NCBI GenBank assembly: GCA_947625905.1
Contig: CANQQJ010000001.1
Location: 62,001 to 126,000, forward strand
DNA length: 64,000 nucleotides
Reading direction: 5' to 3'
Source: an uncultured Clostridia bacterium
GTDB lineage: Bacteria; Bacillota; Clostridia; Monoglobales; Monoglobaceae
Numbering within the stretch: the stretch's first letter is position 1; every line of letters begins with the position of its first letter. The notes beneath the pieces are model-generated. The model was given only the letters and a program-made list of their open reading frames with translations, had not been told where the DNA came from and made no database searches. Both the position numbers and the translations under genes were made by a program. Below are positions 40,446-50,150 of this stretch, one piece after another.

Positions 40446-43400
40446 TCATTTATTTATCATTCTTATATTTTCTTTTCCCAGCATGTTTTCAAGGATCGAT
40501 ACGCGGCCGTCTTCGGGGTCAATTGTGGCGCGCGCCTTTGACGTTTTCTTTTCGTCGGCGAAATACACGTAGATCTCGGTTCCGCCGCTCGCGCCGCTCA
40601 GCACTTGCTTTATCGCGTTCAGCTTTTCGCCGTCTCGGGTGTCAAGACGGATATAGAGCTTTGATGCCGGAGCCTTTTTGAGGGGCTCTATCGTCCTGAT
40701 GCGGACTTTGGGCGGCTGATTCTCGGTTATGTCCAGATCGCCTCGTATTTGAATAAGTTTGTCTTTTTCGATAAGGCTGTCGTAGGCCGCGACTCCCGCG
40801 GGGAACACCAGACATTCGATCGAGCCTGTCAGATCCTCAAGAGTGATATATTTCATTATTTCGTTTCGCTTGGTGCGGCGGGTGTGCAGTTCCGAGATTA
40901 TGCCTATCATTGTGACCGGCGTGTCGGAGGTAAAGGCGCCGTCCTCGTTTTCGAGAACGCTGAGTATCGTTGTTATGCCGGGCGAGAACTGCAAAGCGCG
41001 GCAGTCATCAAGCGGGTGGCCCGAGACATACATGCCTATGCTGTCTTTTTCCATGGCCAGCATGGCCGATTTGGGAAGCTCGGGCCTGTCTTTGAAATTG
41101 TCGGCGCCGGGCTTTTGCTCCGCCTCGCCGGGGCCCATATCAAACAGGCTGATCTGGCCCGGGATCTCGTTTTTGGCCGTCTGCGCGAATCTGTCAATGA
41201 CTGTTTCGTATTCGTACAGCAAAACGCTGCGCCTCAGTCCGAGACTGTCAAAAGCGCCGCAGCGTATCAGGTTTTCAACAACGCGCTTGGTTACCTTTTT
41301 GCCGGTCATTCTGCGGCAGAAATCGGTGAACGTCAGAAATCTTCCGCCGCGCTTGCGCTCGGCCTCAATCTCGCGCACAACGCCTTCGCCGACGTTTTTG
41401 ACCGCGCCCAGGCCGAACACGATGCCGCCGTCCTTGGCTTTGAATTTGCTGCCGCTCACGTTTATGTCGGGAGGGGTCATCTTGACGCCCTCGTTTTTCG
41501 CTATCAAAATATATTTGCTGATTTTTTCGGTGTGGTCGATGAACGAGTTTAAAAGCGCCGCGAAAAACTCGGCGGGATAGTGCCGCTTTAAGTAGGCGGT
41601 CTGATAGCCCACAACGGCGTACGCCGCCGCGTGGGATTTGTTAAAGGCGTACGACGCGAAATCCATCATCTCGTCGAATATCGAGCCCGCGGTTTTGCCG
41701 TCGATGCCGCGCTTTGCCGCGCCGCTTAAAAACACGTCACGCTCTTTCATCATCACGTCGGCCTTCTTTTTGCTCATGGCGCGGCGCACCAGATCGGCGC
41801 GGCCCAGAGAGTAGCCGCCCAGCTCGCGCACTATCTGCATGACCTGCTCCTGATAGATGATGCAGCCGTATGTCACCTTGAGTATCGGCTTCAGCAGCGG
41901 ATGCTTGTATTTTATGATCTTCGGGTCGTTCTTGTAGGCGAGGTAAGTGGGTATCGACTCCATCGGCCCCGGGCGGTAGAGGGAGATGCCCGCTATGATA
42001 TCCTCGAGGGACGATGGCTTAAGCTCGGTCATGAAACGCTTCATGCCCGCGCTTTCCAGCTGGAACACCCCGTCGCTTTTTCCCTTTGATATCATGTCGT
42101 AGACGTCTTTATCGTCAAAGGTTATATGGTCTACATCAATTTTCACGCCGTAGTTTTCATATATCATTTCCACCGCGTCGCGTATGACGGTCAGGGTGCG
42201 CAGCCCCAGAAAGTCCATCTTGAGCAGCCCGAGCCGCTCTATGGTAGTCATGGGGAACTGCGTGGTTATAACGTCGTCGTTTTTCTGCAGCGGCACGTAG
42301 TTGACGACAGGCTCCTTAGTGATAACAACGCCCGCTGCGTGGGTCGAGGCGTGACGCGGCAGCCCCTCAAGCTCCTTCGCGACATCGATAAGCCGTTTGA
42401 CCGCGGAGTCTCCGTCGTACATCTGCTTGAGCCGCGGATTTATGGCGAGAGCTTTGTCAAGGGTCATGTGCGGGACGAAGGGTATCTGCTTCGCCACCGC
42501 GTCGGCCGAGGCGTATGACATATTCAGAGCCCTGCCAACGTCGCGCACGGCCTGGCGCGCCGCCATTGTGCCGAACGTGATTATCTGGCACACGCGGTCG
42601 CTGCCGTATTTTTTGTTAACGTAATCAATGACCTCCTGCCGCCGCTCATAGCAGAAGTCCACGTCGATATCCGGCATGCTGACCCTTTCGGGGTTTAAAA
42701 ACCTTTCAAATATCAGGTCGTATTTTATCGGGTCGATGTTCGTGATGTTCAGACAGTACGCCGCGACGCTTCCCGCGGCGCTGCCCCTGCCGGGGCCGAC
42801 AGGTATCTCATGGTCGCGGGCGTATTTTATAAAGTCGCGGACGATCAAAAAATAGTCCACGTATCCCATGCTTTTTATGGTGTCGAGCTCATACATCATT
42901 CTGCGGTAAACCGCGCCGCTCTCGTCTTCGGGCTCGTTCGGGTAGCGGAACCGATAGCCGTCCATGCAAAGCTCGAATAAATATTCCTCCGCGGTTTTGC
43001 CGTCGGGGATGTCAAACTCGGGCAGGTGCAGCTTTCCGAACTCGATATCCACATTGCACCTTTCGGCGATTTTTATCGTGTTCTCAAGCGCCTCGGGAAT
43101 ATGGCCGAACAGCGCTTCCATCTCGTCCGCGGATTTCACATAGAGCTCCGAGCTTTCCATTTTCATGCGGTCGGGGTCGTCGACCGTTTTTCCGGTCTGG
43201 ACGCACATCAGTATGTCCTGAAATTCCGCGTCGCTCTTGCTCACGTAGTGTATGTCGTTTGTGGCTGCGAGACCCAGGTCCAGCTCCCGAGCCAGTTTTA
43301 TAAGGCCCGAGTTCAGCTTTTTCTGCTCATACAGGCCGTGGTCCTGTATCTCAACAAAGAAATTGTCTTTTCCGAATATGTCGATAAACTCTTTGGCGCA

Positions 43401-43868
43401 CTCCAGCGCCTTGTCGTAATTCCCGGCCAGTATCCTGCGTGACAGCGGACCGAACATACAGCCGCTCAGGGCGATTATGCCGCCGCTGTATTTTCTCAAA
43501 AGCTCGATGTCGACGCGGGGCTTGAAATAGAAGCCGTCAATAAAGCCGCTCGACACGATCTTCATAAGATTTTGGTAGCCCTCGTTGTTTTCCGCCAGCA
43601 GTATCAGGTGGTACCTTTCCTTGTCGAATTCGTACACCTTGTCAAACCTGCTGCGCACAGCCAGGTACACCTCACAGCCGAGAACGGGCTTGAGACCGAT
43701 TTTTTTCGCGTACTCATAAAACTCGATCACGCCGTACATATTGCCGTGGTCGGTGATCGCCATCGCGGTCTGACCCAGCTCTTTGGCGCGGTCGAGTATC
43801 TTCGGTATTGTGCCCTGCCCGTCTAGCAGGCTGTAAGCCGTGTGTGTATGCAGATGCGCGAAATCCAA
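40446..43868 (-). CDS. dnaE: DNA polymerase III alpha subunit
   Basis: Replicative or lesion-bypass polymerase of the DnaE type, 1140 residues. The PHP domain begins at once (FAHLHTHTAYSLLDGQG), the catalytic DxD is in SMPDIDVDFCYERR near 408, and an OB-fold (PVTMIGIISELHTRRTKRNE) lies near 1000. I chose the TTG at 43868: AGGAGG lies 8 nt before it, and family members start near this point. An ATG at 43892 has no ribosome-binding site and would place AGGAGG inside the gene. Confidence 0.95.
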   Translation of the reverse strand: MDFAHLHTHTAYSLLDGQGTIPKILDRAKELGQTAMAITDHGNMYGVIEFYEYAKKIGLKPVLGCEVYLAVRSRFDKVYEFDKERYHLILLAENNEGYQNLMKIVSSGFIDGFYFKPRVDIELLRKYSGGIIALSGCMFGPLSRRILAGNYDKALECAKEFIDIFGKDNFFVEIQDHGLYEQKKLNSGLIKLARELDLGLAATNDIHYVSKSDAEFQDILMCVQTGKTVDDPDRMKMESSELYVKSADEMEALFGHIPEALENTIKIAERCNVDIEFGKLHLPEFDIPDGKTAEEYLFELCMDGYRFRYPNEPEDESGAVYRRMMYELDTIKSMGYVDYFLIVRDFIKYARDHEIPVGPGRGSAAGSVAAYCLNITNIDPIKYDLIFERFLNPERVSMPDIDVDFCYERRQEVIDYVNKKYGSDRVCQIITFGTMAARQAVRDVGRALNMSYASADAVAKQIPFVPHMTLDKALAINPRLKQMYDGDSAVKRLIDVAKELEGLPRHASTHAAGVVITKEPVVNYVPLQKNDDVITTQFPMTTIERLGLLKMDFLGLRTLTVIRDAVEMIYENYGVKIDVDHITFDDKDVYDMISKGKSDGVFQLESAGMKRFMTELKPSSLEDIIAGISLYRPGPMESIPTYLAYKNDPKIIKYKHPLLKPILKVTYGCIIYQEQVMQIVRELGGYSLGRADLVRRAMSKKKADVMMKERDVFLSGAAKRGIDGKTAGSIFDEMMDFASYAFNKSHAAAYAVVGYQTAYLKRHYPAEFFAALLNSFIDHTEKISKYILIAKNEGVKMTPPDINVSGSKFKAKDGGIVFGLGAVKNVGEGVVREIEAERKRGGRFLTFTDFCRRMTGKKVTKRVVENLIRCGAFDSLGLRRSVLLYEYETVIDRFAQTAKNEIPGQISLFDMGPGEAEQKPGADNFKDRPELPKSAMLAMEKDSIGMYVSGHPLDDCRALQFSPGITTILSVLENEDGAFTSDTPVTMIGIISELHTRRTKRNEIMKYITLEDLTGSIECLVFPAGVAAYDSLIEKDKLIQIRGDLDITENQPPKVRIRTIEPLKKAPASKLYIRLDTRDGEKLNAIKQVLSGASGGTEIYVYFADEKKTSKARATIDPEDGRVSILENMLGKENIRMINK

Positions 43869-43950
43869 AGCCCTGACCTCCTGTTTTTTCATTTTATTTT
43901 ACAACAAAAATCATGATCAGTCAATATATAATCCGGATATCGGAGCGGTA

Positions 43951-44685
43951 TTAACTTAAAATTAACATTTTGATCAGCGCCAAAATCAACAGGTGGGCGG
44001 GGTAGAATATATAAAACAAATATTTTAAGTTCTTGCCCCGCTCTCCGCCGTACATGTCAATGAGCGGCAGCGCGGCGAGGGCGAAAAGCTGCATCGCCGC
44101 AGCGTATGCTCCCGCGCCGAAAAACAGCATATACGCGGATTTTGCGAGAGTGACCGCGCCGAACGCGGCAAATTGTCTGTTTTTGTCATTTCGGAATATC
44201 CCGAACGACAAGACCCATAGCACGCCGAACACGGCGTAGTCGCAGTGAAATGTCAGAAGCGCGAGCGCGGATATTACGACCGCCTTAAGCGCGGGCCTAA
44301 AGGACCCGCTGTGATAAGCCCGAAGCGCGGCGAGTCCCGTCGCAAGCGTGAAAAGCACGTTTAAATACAGAAATCCGTCCCAAATATCTGCTGCCGCCTC
44401 GGGCATTACCGCGGCGCGGAACATATAAAACGGGACCTGCGATGCCAAAGCGAAAGCGAGCAGGCGAATCATATATTTCTTAAGGTTTCTTGTCGCGGAA
44501 AAGCCCTCCGAAATAAAAAAGCACATGATCGGCATTGTCACGCGGCTTACCGCGTCAAGCGGCGGGACCGCGAGCGTGAACGCCGCCGCGCCCGCGGGCA
44601 CCAGAAAAGCCGCGTGCCCCGCCGCCATAGCGAAGATCGCGATCAGTTTAAGCTTTGATGCGGTCAATGTTTTTATGCTGCTCAT
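43951..44685 (-). CDS. TraX-family membrane protein
   Basis: A 244-residue polytopic protein. The N-terminal LTASKLKLIAIFAMAAGHAA and DAVSRVTMPIMCFFISEGF near 44 match the TraX family, in which F-plasmid TraX acetylates pilin. Chromosomal clostridial members are widespread and of unknown substrate; an acyltransferase role on the cell surface is an inference. No conjugation genes are near. It lies downstream of mgsA and after its terminator. Confidence 0.88.
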   Translation of the reverse strand: MSSIKTLTASKLKLIAIFAMAAGHAAFLVPAGAAAFTLAVPPLDAVSRVTMPIMCFFISEGFSATRNLKKYMIRLLAFALASQVPFYMFRAAVMPEAAADIWDGFLYLNVLFTLATGLAALRAYHSGSFRPALKAVVISALALLTFHCDYAVFGVLWVLSFGIFRNDKNRQFAAFGAVTLAKSAYMLFFGAGAYAAAMQLFALAALPLIDMYGGERGKNLKYLFYIFYPAHLLILALIKMLILS

Positions 44686-44702
44686 GCTTTCTCCCGATTT
44701 TT

Positions 44703-44728
44703 AAAAAGGCTCCGCCGAGCGGAGCCTT
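44703..44728 (-). terminator. Terminator of mgsA
   Basis: On the minus strand AAGGCTCCGC-TCG-GCGGAGCCTT is followed by TTTAAA, 5 nt after the mgsA stop. Confidence 0.88.
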
Positions 44729-44732
44729 CGTT

Positions 44733-45143
44733 TTACACAATACGTTTGGAATTGACATATTCGCGCCAGTCTAAGTCGCCGTGCTCAATGCCCATGATCA
44801 AAAGCTCGGCTGTCGCGATATTTGTGGCGAGCGGAACGTTATGAACATCGCACAGTCTGTACAGCGAGTCGATATTGGGCTCGTACTTTTGCTGTGTCAG
44901 CGGGTCGCGGAAAAACAATACCGCGTCGATTTCGTTATATGCGATCCTGGCGCCAATTTGCTGGTCGCCGCCGTCCACCCCCGGCAAAAAACACTTAATG
45001 GGAAGACCCGTGGCATCCGATACCACAGCTCCGGTTGTTCCCGTAGCGCAAATGTTATGCTTTTTCAATATTGCGCTGTATGATATGCAGAAATCGATCA
45101 TCAGATCCTTCTTTTTATCATGCGCAATAAGCGCTATGTTCAT
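44733..45143 (-). CDS. mgsA: Methylglyoxal synthase
   Basis: Converts dihydroxyacetone phosphate to methylglyoxal, a bypass of lower glycolysis under phosphate limitation. The 136-residue protein has the phosphate-binding ATGTTG near 33, [14 protein letters not shown] near 56-69 with the catalytic Asp, and [14 protein letters not shown] near 79. Length is normal for the short bacterial form. AAGGAGG lies upstream of the ATG. A leader of about 130 nt precedes it. Confidence 0.95.
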   Translation of the reverse strand: MNIALIAHDKKKDLMIDFCISYSAILKKHNICATGTTGAVVSDATGLPIKCFLPGVDGGDQQIGARIAYNEIDAVLFFRDPLTQQKYEPNIDSLYRLCDVHNVPLATNIATAELLIMGIEHGDLDWREYVNSKRIV

Positions 45144-45214
45144 TTCCTTTCGCCTCCTTAAACTTCATAGTTTTGATAAAAGTGTCCGTAATTGTGCAGT
45201 TTGCTATGAATACT

Positions 45215-45233
45215 CATATTAAATTTTAATATG
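45215..45233. repeat. Perfect palindrome in the mgsA leader
   Basis: CATATTAAA-T-TTTAATATG, 9-bp arms with one central base, lies about 70 nt before the mgsA ATG and about 50 nt after its predicted start of transcription. It could be an operator or an RNA hairpin; nothing else identifies it. Confidence 0.6.
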
Positions 45234-45279
45234 GCTACCACAACCATTGTCTGAAAATAAACAATCTTCAAGCACTTAG

Positions 45280-45308
45280 ACTATACCACAAGTTTCACAA
45301 AATGTAAA
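45280..45308 (-). promoter_or_regulatory. Promoter of mgsA
   Basis: Minus-strand TTTACA, 17-nt spacer and TATAGT. The stretch from 45309 to 45380 is AT-rich with no gene. Confidence 0.75.
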
Positions 45309-45380
45309 GTCTTTTTTTAAAATAATTATATTATTTATCAAGAAATATTCAAAAAACGTCAAAAAAATCAAAATCAGTTA

Positions 45381-45407
45381 ATATATCTGTATAAGCTACA
45401 GATATAT
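45381..45407 (-). terminator. Terminator of the mre-PBP2 operon
   Basis: A perfect 11-bp AT-rich stem, ATATATCTGTA/TACAGATATAT with a 5-nt loop, follows the PBP2 stop on the minus strand and is followed by TAACTGATTTTGATTTTTTT. Confidence 0.75.
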
Positions 45408-45411
45408 TGCC

Positions 45412-47466
45412 CTAATCCGCGTTGTTATCGGCGGCCGAATCGGCTGTATTATTGATCCCGCCGTGATAAAGCTCCATGTATTTTTCGAATATATCTCTGC
45501 CGATCTGCGCCGCGAAAGAGCTTGTGGCGCCGTGCTCGATAACGACAGCGACCACGATCTCGGGGTCGTCGTAGGGTGCGAAGCCCGTGAACAGCACGTT
45601 GTCGGCGCCGTCGGATACCTCCGCCGTTCCCGTTTTGCCGCCGACCTTCAGCGCAAAGTCGTTAAACACCTTAGCCGCGGTTCCGTCGGCCACAACCCGG
45701 CGCATTCCGTCTTTGACCGCCTCAAACGTGGAGTCGCTGATGGGATTTTCTGAAATGATTTCGGGCTCGTTTTCCATTGTGACCTCGCCTGTCTCATAGT
45801 CGACCGTCCGCTTAACGAGGTGCAGGCGGTACCTTGTGCCCTTGTTCAGCATGGTGCTGATATAGCTCGCGATCTGCGCGGGAGTGAAAAGATTGTCCGA
45901 CTGGCCTATGGCGGTCTGCAGCACGTCGCCCGGCTGCCACTCTCCCCCGGCGGCCTCGCGTTCCTCGGGACCCGAGACCGTTCCGCTGCTTTCCGAAAGC
46001 TCGATGCCGGTAGGTTTGCCGAGACCGAATTTTTCGCAGTATTCGTCTATGGTGTCGATACCCATTTTTCTGCCTATGTCATAGAAGAAGTAATTGCAGG
46101 AAACTCCGATCGCCTCCGAAACGTTGATCGTGCCGTGGGTGGCGCCGCTCGATGAGTACACGAGGCATGTGGGGCGGTAGTCGGAATAATAGGTATAAAC
46201 GCCGCGGTCGGTGATGTAGGTGTCGGGTGTTATTGTTCCGCTCTCAAGGCCCGCGATTGATGTGAGTATCTTAAATGTGGAGCCCGGCGCGTATGCGCCG
46301 TTTAGAGCGCGGTTAAACAAAGGATTTGACTCCCGCTTTAAAAGCTTGTCATAATCCCGGGTGAATGTTTCCGGATTGTAGTTCGGATAAGACGCGATGG
46401 CGAGTATCTCGCCGCTTTTCGGGTCAACGGCGATCGCCGCGCCCGCGCCGTCGGAGCCGACGGCCTCGGTCACCCGCGTTTTGAGTGAGCTCTCGACGGC
46501 TTCCTGGAGATCCGCGTCGATAGTCAGCTCGGCATAGTTCCCGGGGTGGGGCGCTTCCGATGCCACCTCGTCGTCATATCTTCCGTCGGTCCCGAGACGC
46601 ACTCTGCGGTACCCGTCCTTGCCCTTAAGGTACGGCTCCAGCACGGCTTCAAGTCCGTCCTTGCCGATTATGTCGTTCATGCCGTAGCCTTGGTCCTTAA
46701 GTTTTTCGTATTCCTCGGCGTAAATTATGCCGGTCCTGCCGAGTATATGCGCGGCCATATTGCCTTTCGCGTAGGTCCTCACCGTGTCGATCGAGACATC
46801 CGCAAACCCTTGTGCGGCGTATGTCTCCTCGATTTTCTGCAGGACGATCTCGCTTACTCCGGTCGCCATTATAAAAGGATTGAGGCGGCCGAAATGGCGC
46901 TGCTCCATTTCGTAACGCACGGCGCACACGTCAAGCGCGGTCTGCGGGTCATACGCGTCGGACACGCCGTATTTATCCTCGTAATAGCCTACGATCTCGC
47001 GAAGTGTGGAGAAATCCGTCAACTCGTTTTCCGACTCCCATTCGGCTATTTTCCGCGGATACTCGGCGCTGTCGCTGTCTATGCCCTCAAAGACGTATTC
47101 CGGCGCGTCGGTCTCGGGGTTGTACGCGATCGGGAACGCAGAGCTCAGCGTTCCGCCGTTTTCGCGCAGAAGATCCGCGATATCGGCGAGATTTTGGTTG
47201 AGCTCATCGTTTGAAATATCGGTTTTGAATATCTGAATATTATACCCCGTTTTGTTTTCAACGATGGGAGAGCCGTTTCTGTCCAGAATTTCACCGCGCG
47301 GCGCCTTGCTGATGTATGTCCTGACCGAGCTGCCGTCCGCGGCGGCGCGATAGTCCTCGCCGTTCACTATCTGAAGGTTATACAGGCGGATGACGCAGGC
47401 GAGCGCCAGGCATCCCACGATGCCCGCCATAACCAGAGCCTTTACAGTTTTTTTGTTAAATTCCAT
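45412..47466 (-). CDS. mrdA: Penicillin-binding protein 2 (class B transpeptidase)
   Basis: Elongasome peptidoglycan transpeptidase, about 684 residues. One N-terminal membrane segment (KALVMAGIVGCLALACVI) is followed by a pedestal domain and a transpeptidase domain. Active-site motifs are STFK (GAYAPGSTFKIL near 399), SCN (IGVSCNYFF) and KTG (VGGKTGTAE). The ATG at 47466 has a GGTGAT site that overlaps the mreD stop; a GTG at 47475 is the alternative. Its place after mreBCD supports the PBP2 rather than a sporulation role. Confidence 0.95.
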   Translation of the reverse strand: MEFNKKTVKALVMAGIVGCLALACVIRLYNLQIVNGEDYRAAADGSSVRTYISKAPRGEILDRNGSPIVENKTGYNIQIFKTDISNDELNQNLADIADLLRENGGTLSSAFPIAYNPETDAPEYVFEGIDSDSAEYPRKIAEWESENELTDFSTLREIVGYYEDKYGVSDAYDPQTALDVCAVRYEMEQRHFGRLNPFIMATGVSEIVLQKIEETYAAQGFADVSIDTVRTYAKGNMAAHILGRTGIIYAEEYEKLKDQGYGMNDIIGKDGLEAVLEPYLKGKDGYRRVRLGTDGRYDDEVASEAPHPGNYAELTIDADLQEAVESSLKTRVTEAVGSDGAGAAIAVDPKSGEILAIASYPNYNPETFTRDYDKLLKRESNPLFNRALNGAYAPGSTFKILTSIAGLESGTITPDTYITDRGVYTYYSDYRPTCLVYSSSGATHGTINVSEAIGVSCNYFFYDIGRKMGIDTIDEYCEKFGLGKPTGIELSESSGTVSGPEEREAAGGEWQPGDVLQTAIGQSDNLFTPAQIASYISTMLNKGTRYRLHLVKRTVDYETGEVTMENEPEIISENPISDSTFEAVKDGMRRVVADGTAAKVFNDFALKVGGKTGTAEVSDGADNVLFTGFAPYDDPEIVVAVVIEHGATSSFAAQIGRDIFEKYMELYHGGINNTADSAADNNAD

Positions 47467-47471
47467 ATCTA

Positions 47472-47981
47472 TCACCGAAAAGTGTTAATGTTTTGTATGC
47501 CGAATAATTTGATCGTTCGTCTTATGCACCACAGCGCGGGCACTGTCAAAATGCCGTTCATTACCGCCTCGATAAAAATATTTTTGAGCGCGTACCAAAG
47601 CGGAACGTGTATCTCAAGCCCGGCGGTGTAGGGGATCAAATAAACGATCTCGGCCGCCGCCGTCGCCGCGGCGCCTATGCCCATAAAAACATAAAATGGC
47701 GGAGCGGAATAATATCTGCCGCCTATCGCGCCGCAAATATAACCGATGATCGCGAACGAGAGCATGTTGGTCCCGACCAGGCGCCCGATCAAAAAGTCGC
47801 AGATCAGACCGAAAACCATGCCGCAGAGCATTCCCTGAATTTTTCCGCACAGCAAAGCTATGGCGATCACCGCCACAAGAAACAGGTCGGCGTGAGTGCC
47901 GAAAATATTTATATAATTAAATATCATTGTTTGCAGTATCATTGCCGCCAGCAGCCAAGCGGCGTGATGCAGCACCTTCAT
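47472..47981 (-). CDS. mreD: Rod shape-determining protein MreD
   Basis: A 169-residue integral membrane protein with about five hydrophobic segments, the usual MreD form. It bridges MreC, MreB and the cell-wall enzymes. Motif content is low; the call rests on size, topology and position between mreC and mrdA. The start is 29 nt after the mreC stop. Confidence 0.9.
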   Translation of the reverse strand: MKVLHHAAWLLAAMILQTMIFNYINIFGTHADLFLVAVIAIALLCGKIQGMLCGMVFGLICDFLIGRLVGTNMLSFAIIGYICGAIGGRYYSAPPFYVFMGIGAAATAAAEIVYLIPYTAGLEIHVPLWYALKNIFIEAVMNGILTVPALWCIRRTIKLFGIQNINTFR

Positions 47982-48010
47982 TGTTTACACATCCAATCGT
48001 TTTTAAGCGG

Positions 48011-49099
48011 CTATTCCTCGTCGTAATCCTCGTCGATCTCGTCCCCGCTGTCATTTTCGTAATCGCTGTCCGAGCCGCTGCCCGAGTCGCTGTCGGAGTT
48101 GCTGTCGGAGTCGCTGTCCGAATCGCTGTCGGAGTCATTTTCCGAGCCGTCCTTGTCTTCGTTTTCCTTTTCCAAGCGTTCCCGCTCGGCGCGGTCGAGC
48201 TCCTCCTGCTTGCGCTCGGCTTCCTCGCGGGCTTCTTTCATGTTGGCGTTTTCCTCGTCAAGCACTATATCCATGCTGTTGGTTATCACAAAAACGGTGC
48301 GCAGATTACTCATGTCAACGCAAAGATCAACATACGCGGCCTTCGTCATTGTCACCGGGTCCTCGACGATCTCGGCGACCTTCCCCAGGCGGAATCCCGC
48401 CGGGAATATACCGCCGAGACCGGTCGTGGTCACATAGTCGCCCTCCTGCACATCCGTGGCTCTCGACATATTGGCGAGACGGAATTGCTGCTTTGTCCGC
48501 AGCTCCGCGCCGCCTTCGGCTATTACCAGATCGCGCGAGCGCTCTATCATAACGCCCGCCGAGAACGCGGGATCGGTTATCGTCATCACGGCGGCCCAAT
48601 TGGTTCCCGCCTCAACGACCTTGCCGATCAAAAATCCGTCCTCCGACACAACGATGTTGTTCTGCGCGATGCCGCTGTTTTTGCCTTTGTCTATCGTGAA
48701 GCCCGAGAACCAGTTTGACGGCTCGTCGGCCGCGACCGAGGCGGCGGTCATGTCAAGATCGGTGTTGTCGTTTCTCAGCTCAAGCATCCGTTTTAAGCGG
48801 TCGTTCTCTTTTTCAAGATCCTCGCTGCCGCTCAGACGATTTTCGTAATCCGAGTTTGCCTTTTCAAGCTCGGCGACCCGTGACCTCAGATCCTTGAGCA
48901 GCCCCAGGCTGTGGGTCACGTCATACGTGTTTGCGCTTATGTTTTTAAAAAATTTCCGGACCGGGCTTACGGCGGTCATGACCGCGTTCTCCGGCGCGGG
49001 CGCGTCGTCATACACGCCGAACAATACCAGCAGCGCGAGGATGAGCGCTGCGCAGGCGCCGATGATCAATTTTGTTTTATGCTCGTTTATAAATTTCAA
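48011..49099 (-). CDS. mreC: Rod shape-determining protein MreC with Ser-Asp repeat tail
   Basis: A 362-residue bitopic protein. A transmembrane segment (IIGACAALILALLVLFGVY, 12-30), a coiled coil (about 65-110) and the beta-rich MreC domain (about 115-275) are standard. The last 50 residues or so are unusual: a Ser-Asp dipeptide run, then Asp/Glu, ending DYDEE. Ser-Asp tails occur in some surface proteins but are not typical of MreC. The tail would be extracellular. Confidence 0.92.
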   Translation of the reverse strand: MKFINEHKTKLIIGACAALILALLVLFGVYDDAPAPENAVMTAVSPVRKFFKNISANTYDVTHSLGLLKDLRSRVAELEKANSDYENRLSGSEDLEKENDRLKRMLELRNDNTDLDMTAASVAADEPSNWFSGFTIDKGKNSGIAQNNIVVSEDGFLIGKVVEAGTNWAAVMTITDPAFSAGVMIERSRDLVIAEGGAELRTKQQFRLANMSRATDVQEGDYVTTTGLGGIFPAGFRLGKVAEIVEDPVTMTKAAYVDLCVDMSNLRTVFVITNSMDIVLDEENANMKEAREEAERKQEELDRAERERLEKENEDKDGSENDSDSDSDSDSDSNSDSDSGSGSDSDYENDSGDEIDEDYDEE

Positions 49100-49121
49100 C
49101 TGAATCTACATCCTTTGGATT

Positions 49122-50138
49122 TTAATAGGTTTTGCGGGCCCTGCCGTTTGTCAGAGCCGAGCGCAGCAGGCTTTTGTTTTTAAGGGCCATGGCCGCGCCT
49201 TTGGCGGTGGAGCATATCGGGTCTTCCGACATATAGACGTTGATGCCCGTGCTGCTTTTTATCAGCTTGCCCAAGCCGCGCAGGGCTGATCCGCCTCCGG
49301 TCAGAATGATTCCGGTCTCCAGCAGGTCCGCCGAAAGTTCGGGCGGGGTTTCCTCGAGCACGGCGCGGACCGTTTCGATTATCCGCGTTATGTCCTCGCG
49401 TATGGCGAGGTTAAGCTCGTTTGAGCTTATCGCCACGGTTTTGGGAACGCCGCTGTACATATCCTTGCCCTTGACCGAAACGATCTCGCTGCCGACGGAA
49501 CCCAGAGCGTTCGCCAGGCGCAGCTTCACCTTTTCGGCGGTGCCGCGGGCGATCTCTATATTATACCGTTTTTTTATCATTTGTATTATGTCGTTGTCTA
49601 TGGCGTTTCCGGCCACCTTGACTGATTTTGAGACCACAACTCCGCCGAGCGACACGGACGCCGCCTCGGTCGTTCCCGCGCCGACGTCGACCACAACGTA
49701 TCCCTTGGGCTCGTTTATGTCAATGCCCGCGCCGATGGCTCCCGCCAAAAGCGACTCGATCAGATACACGTCTTTAACGCCCGCCGAGATAGCGGCCTCC
49801 TCAACGGCGCGCCTTTCCACATCTCCTATCCCGGGCGGCACGCAAACCGCCGCGCGGACCTTTGAAAACGGGCTGCTGAGGCCGCCCGCCAGCAAGCTTT
49901 TGAGCAGGCCGACAGCCGCGTCAAAATTGGTTATCGCGCCGTATTTCACCGGCTCTGTCACGGTAACGCCGTCGCTTGCGCGGCCGAGCATCTCCAGTGC
50001 CTTTTCGCCCGCCGCCGTGACCTCGCCGCTCGAATTTATCGCCACCGCCGTGGGCGCGTTTGCGATCACCTTGTTTTCTTTCCTGCTGAAGATCCGTGAG
50101 TTGGCCGTTCCCAGATCTATACCCAAATCTATTGCCAT
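49122..50138 (-). CDS. mreB: Rod shape-determining protein MreB
   Basis: Actin-like filament protein that organises lateral wall synthesis. The 338-residue protein has the phosphate-1 motif LGIDLGTANSRI (5-16), the phosphate-2 motif VVVDVGAGTTEAA near 148 and ILTGGGSALRGL near 278. Typical actin-fold order. The first gene of mreBCD on the minus strand, following maf by 12 nt. Confidence 0.95.
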   Translation of the reverse strand: MAIDLGIDLGTANSRIFSRKENKVIANAPTAVAINSSGEVTAAGEKALEMLGRASDGVTVTEPVKYGAITNFDAAVGLLKSLLAGGLSSPFSKVRAAVCVPPGIGDVERRAVEEAAISAGVKDVYLIESLLAGAIGAGIDINEPKGYVVVDVGAGTTEAASVSLGGVVVSKSVKVAGNAIDNDIIQMIKKRYNIEIARGTAEKVKLRLANALGSVGSEIVSVKGKDMYSGVPKTVAISSNELNLAIREDITRIIETVRAVLEETPPELSADLLETGIILTGGGSALRGLGKLIKSSTGINVYMSEDPICSTAKGAAMALKNKSLLRSALTNGRARKTY

Positions 50139-50150
50139 ATATACCTCCGA

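Noticed and set aside
40749-41552. Long plus-strand frames opposite dnaE
   Set aside because: Antisense shadows of a well-conserved polymerase gene.
43951-44685. Conjugative element suggested by the TraX-like gene
   Set aside because: No relaxase, coupling protein or pilus genes occur; chromosomal TraX-like genes are common.
48060-48160. Short repeats resembling a CRISPR array
   Set aside because: They are Ser-Asp codon repeats within mreC, without spacers.
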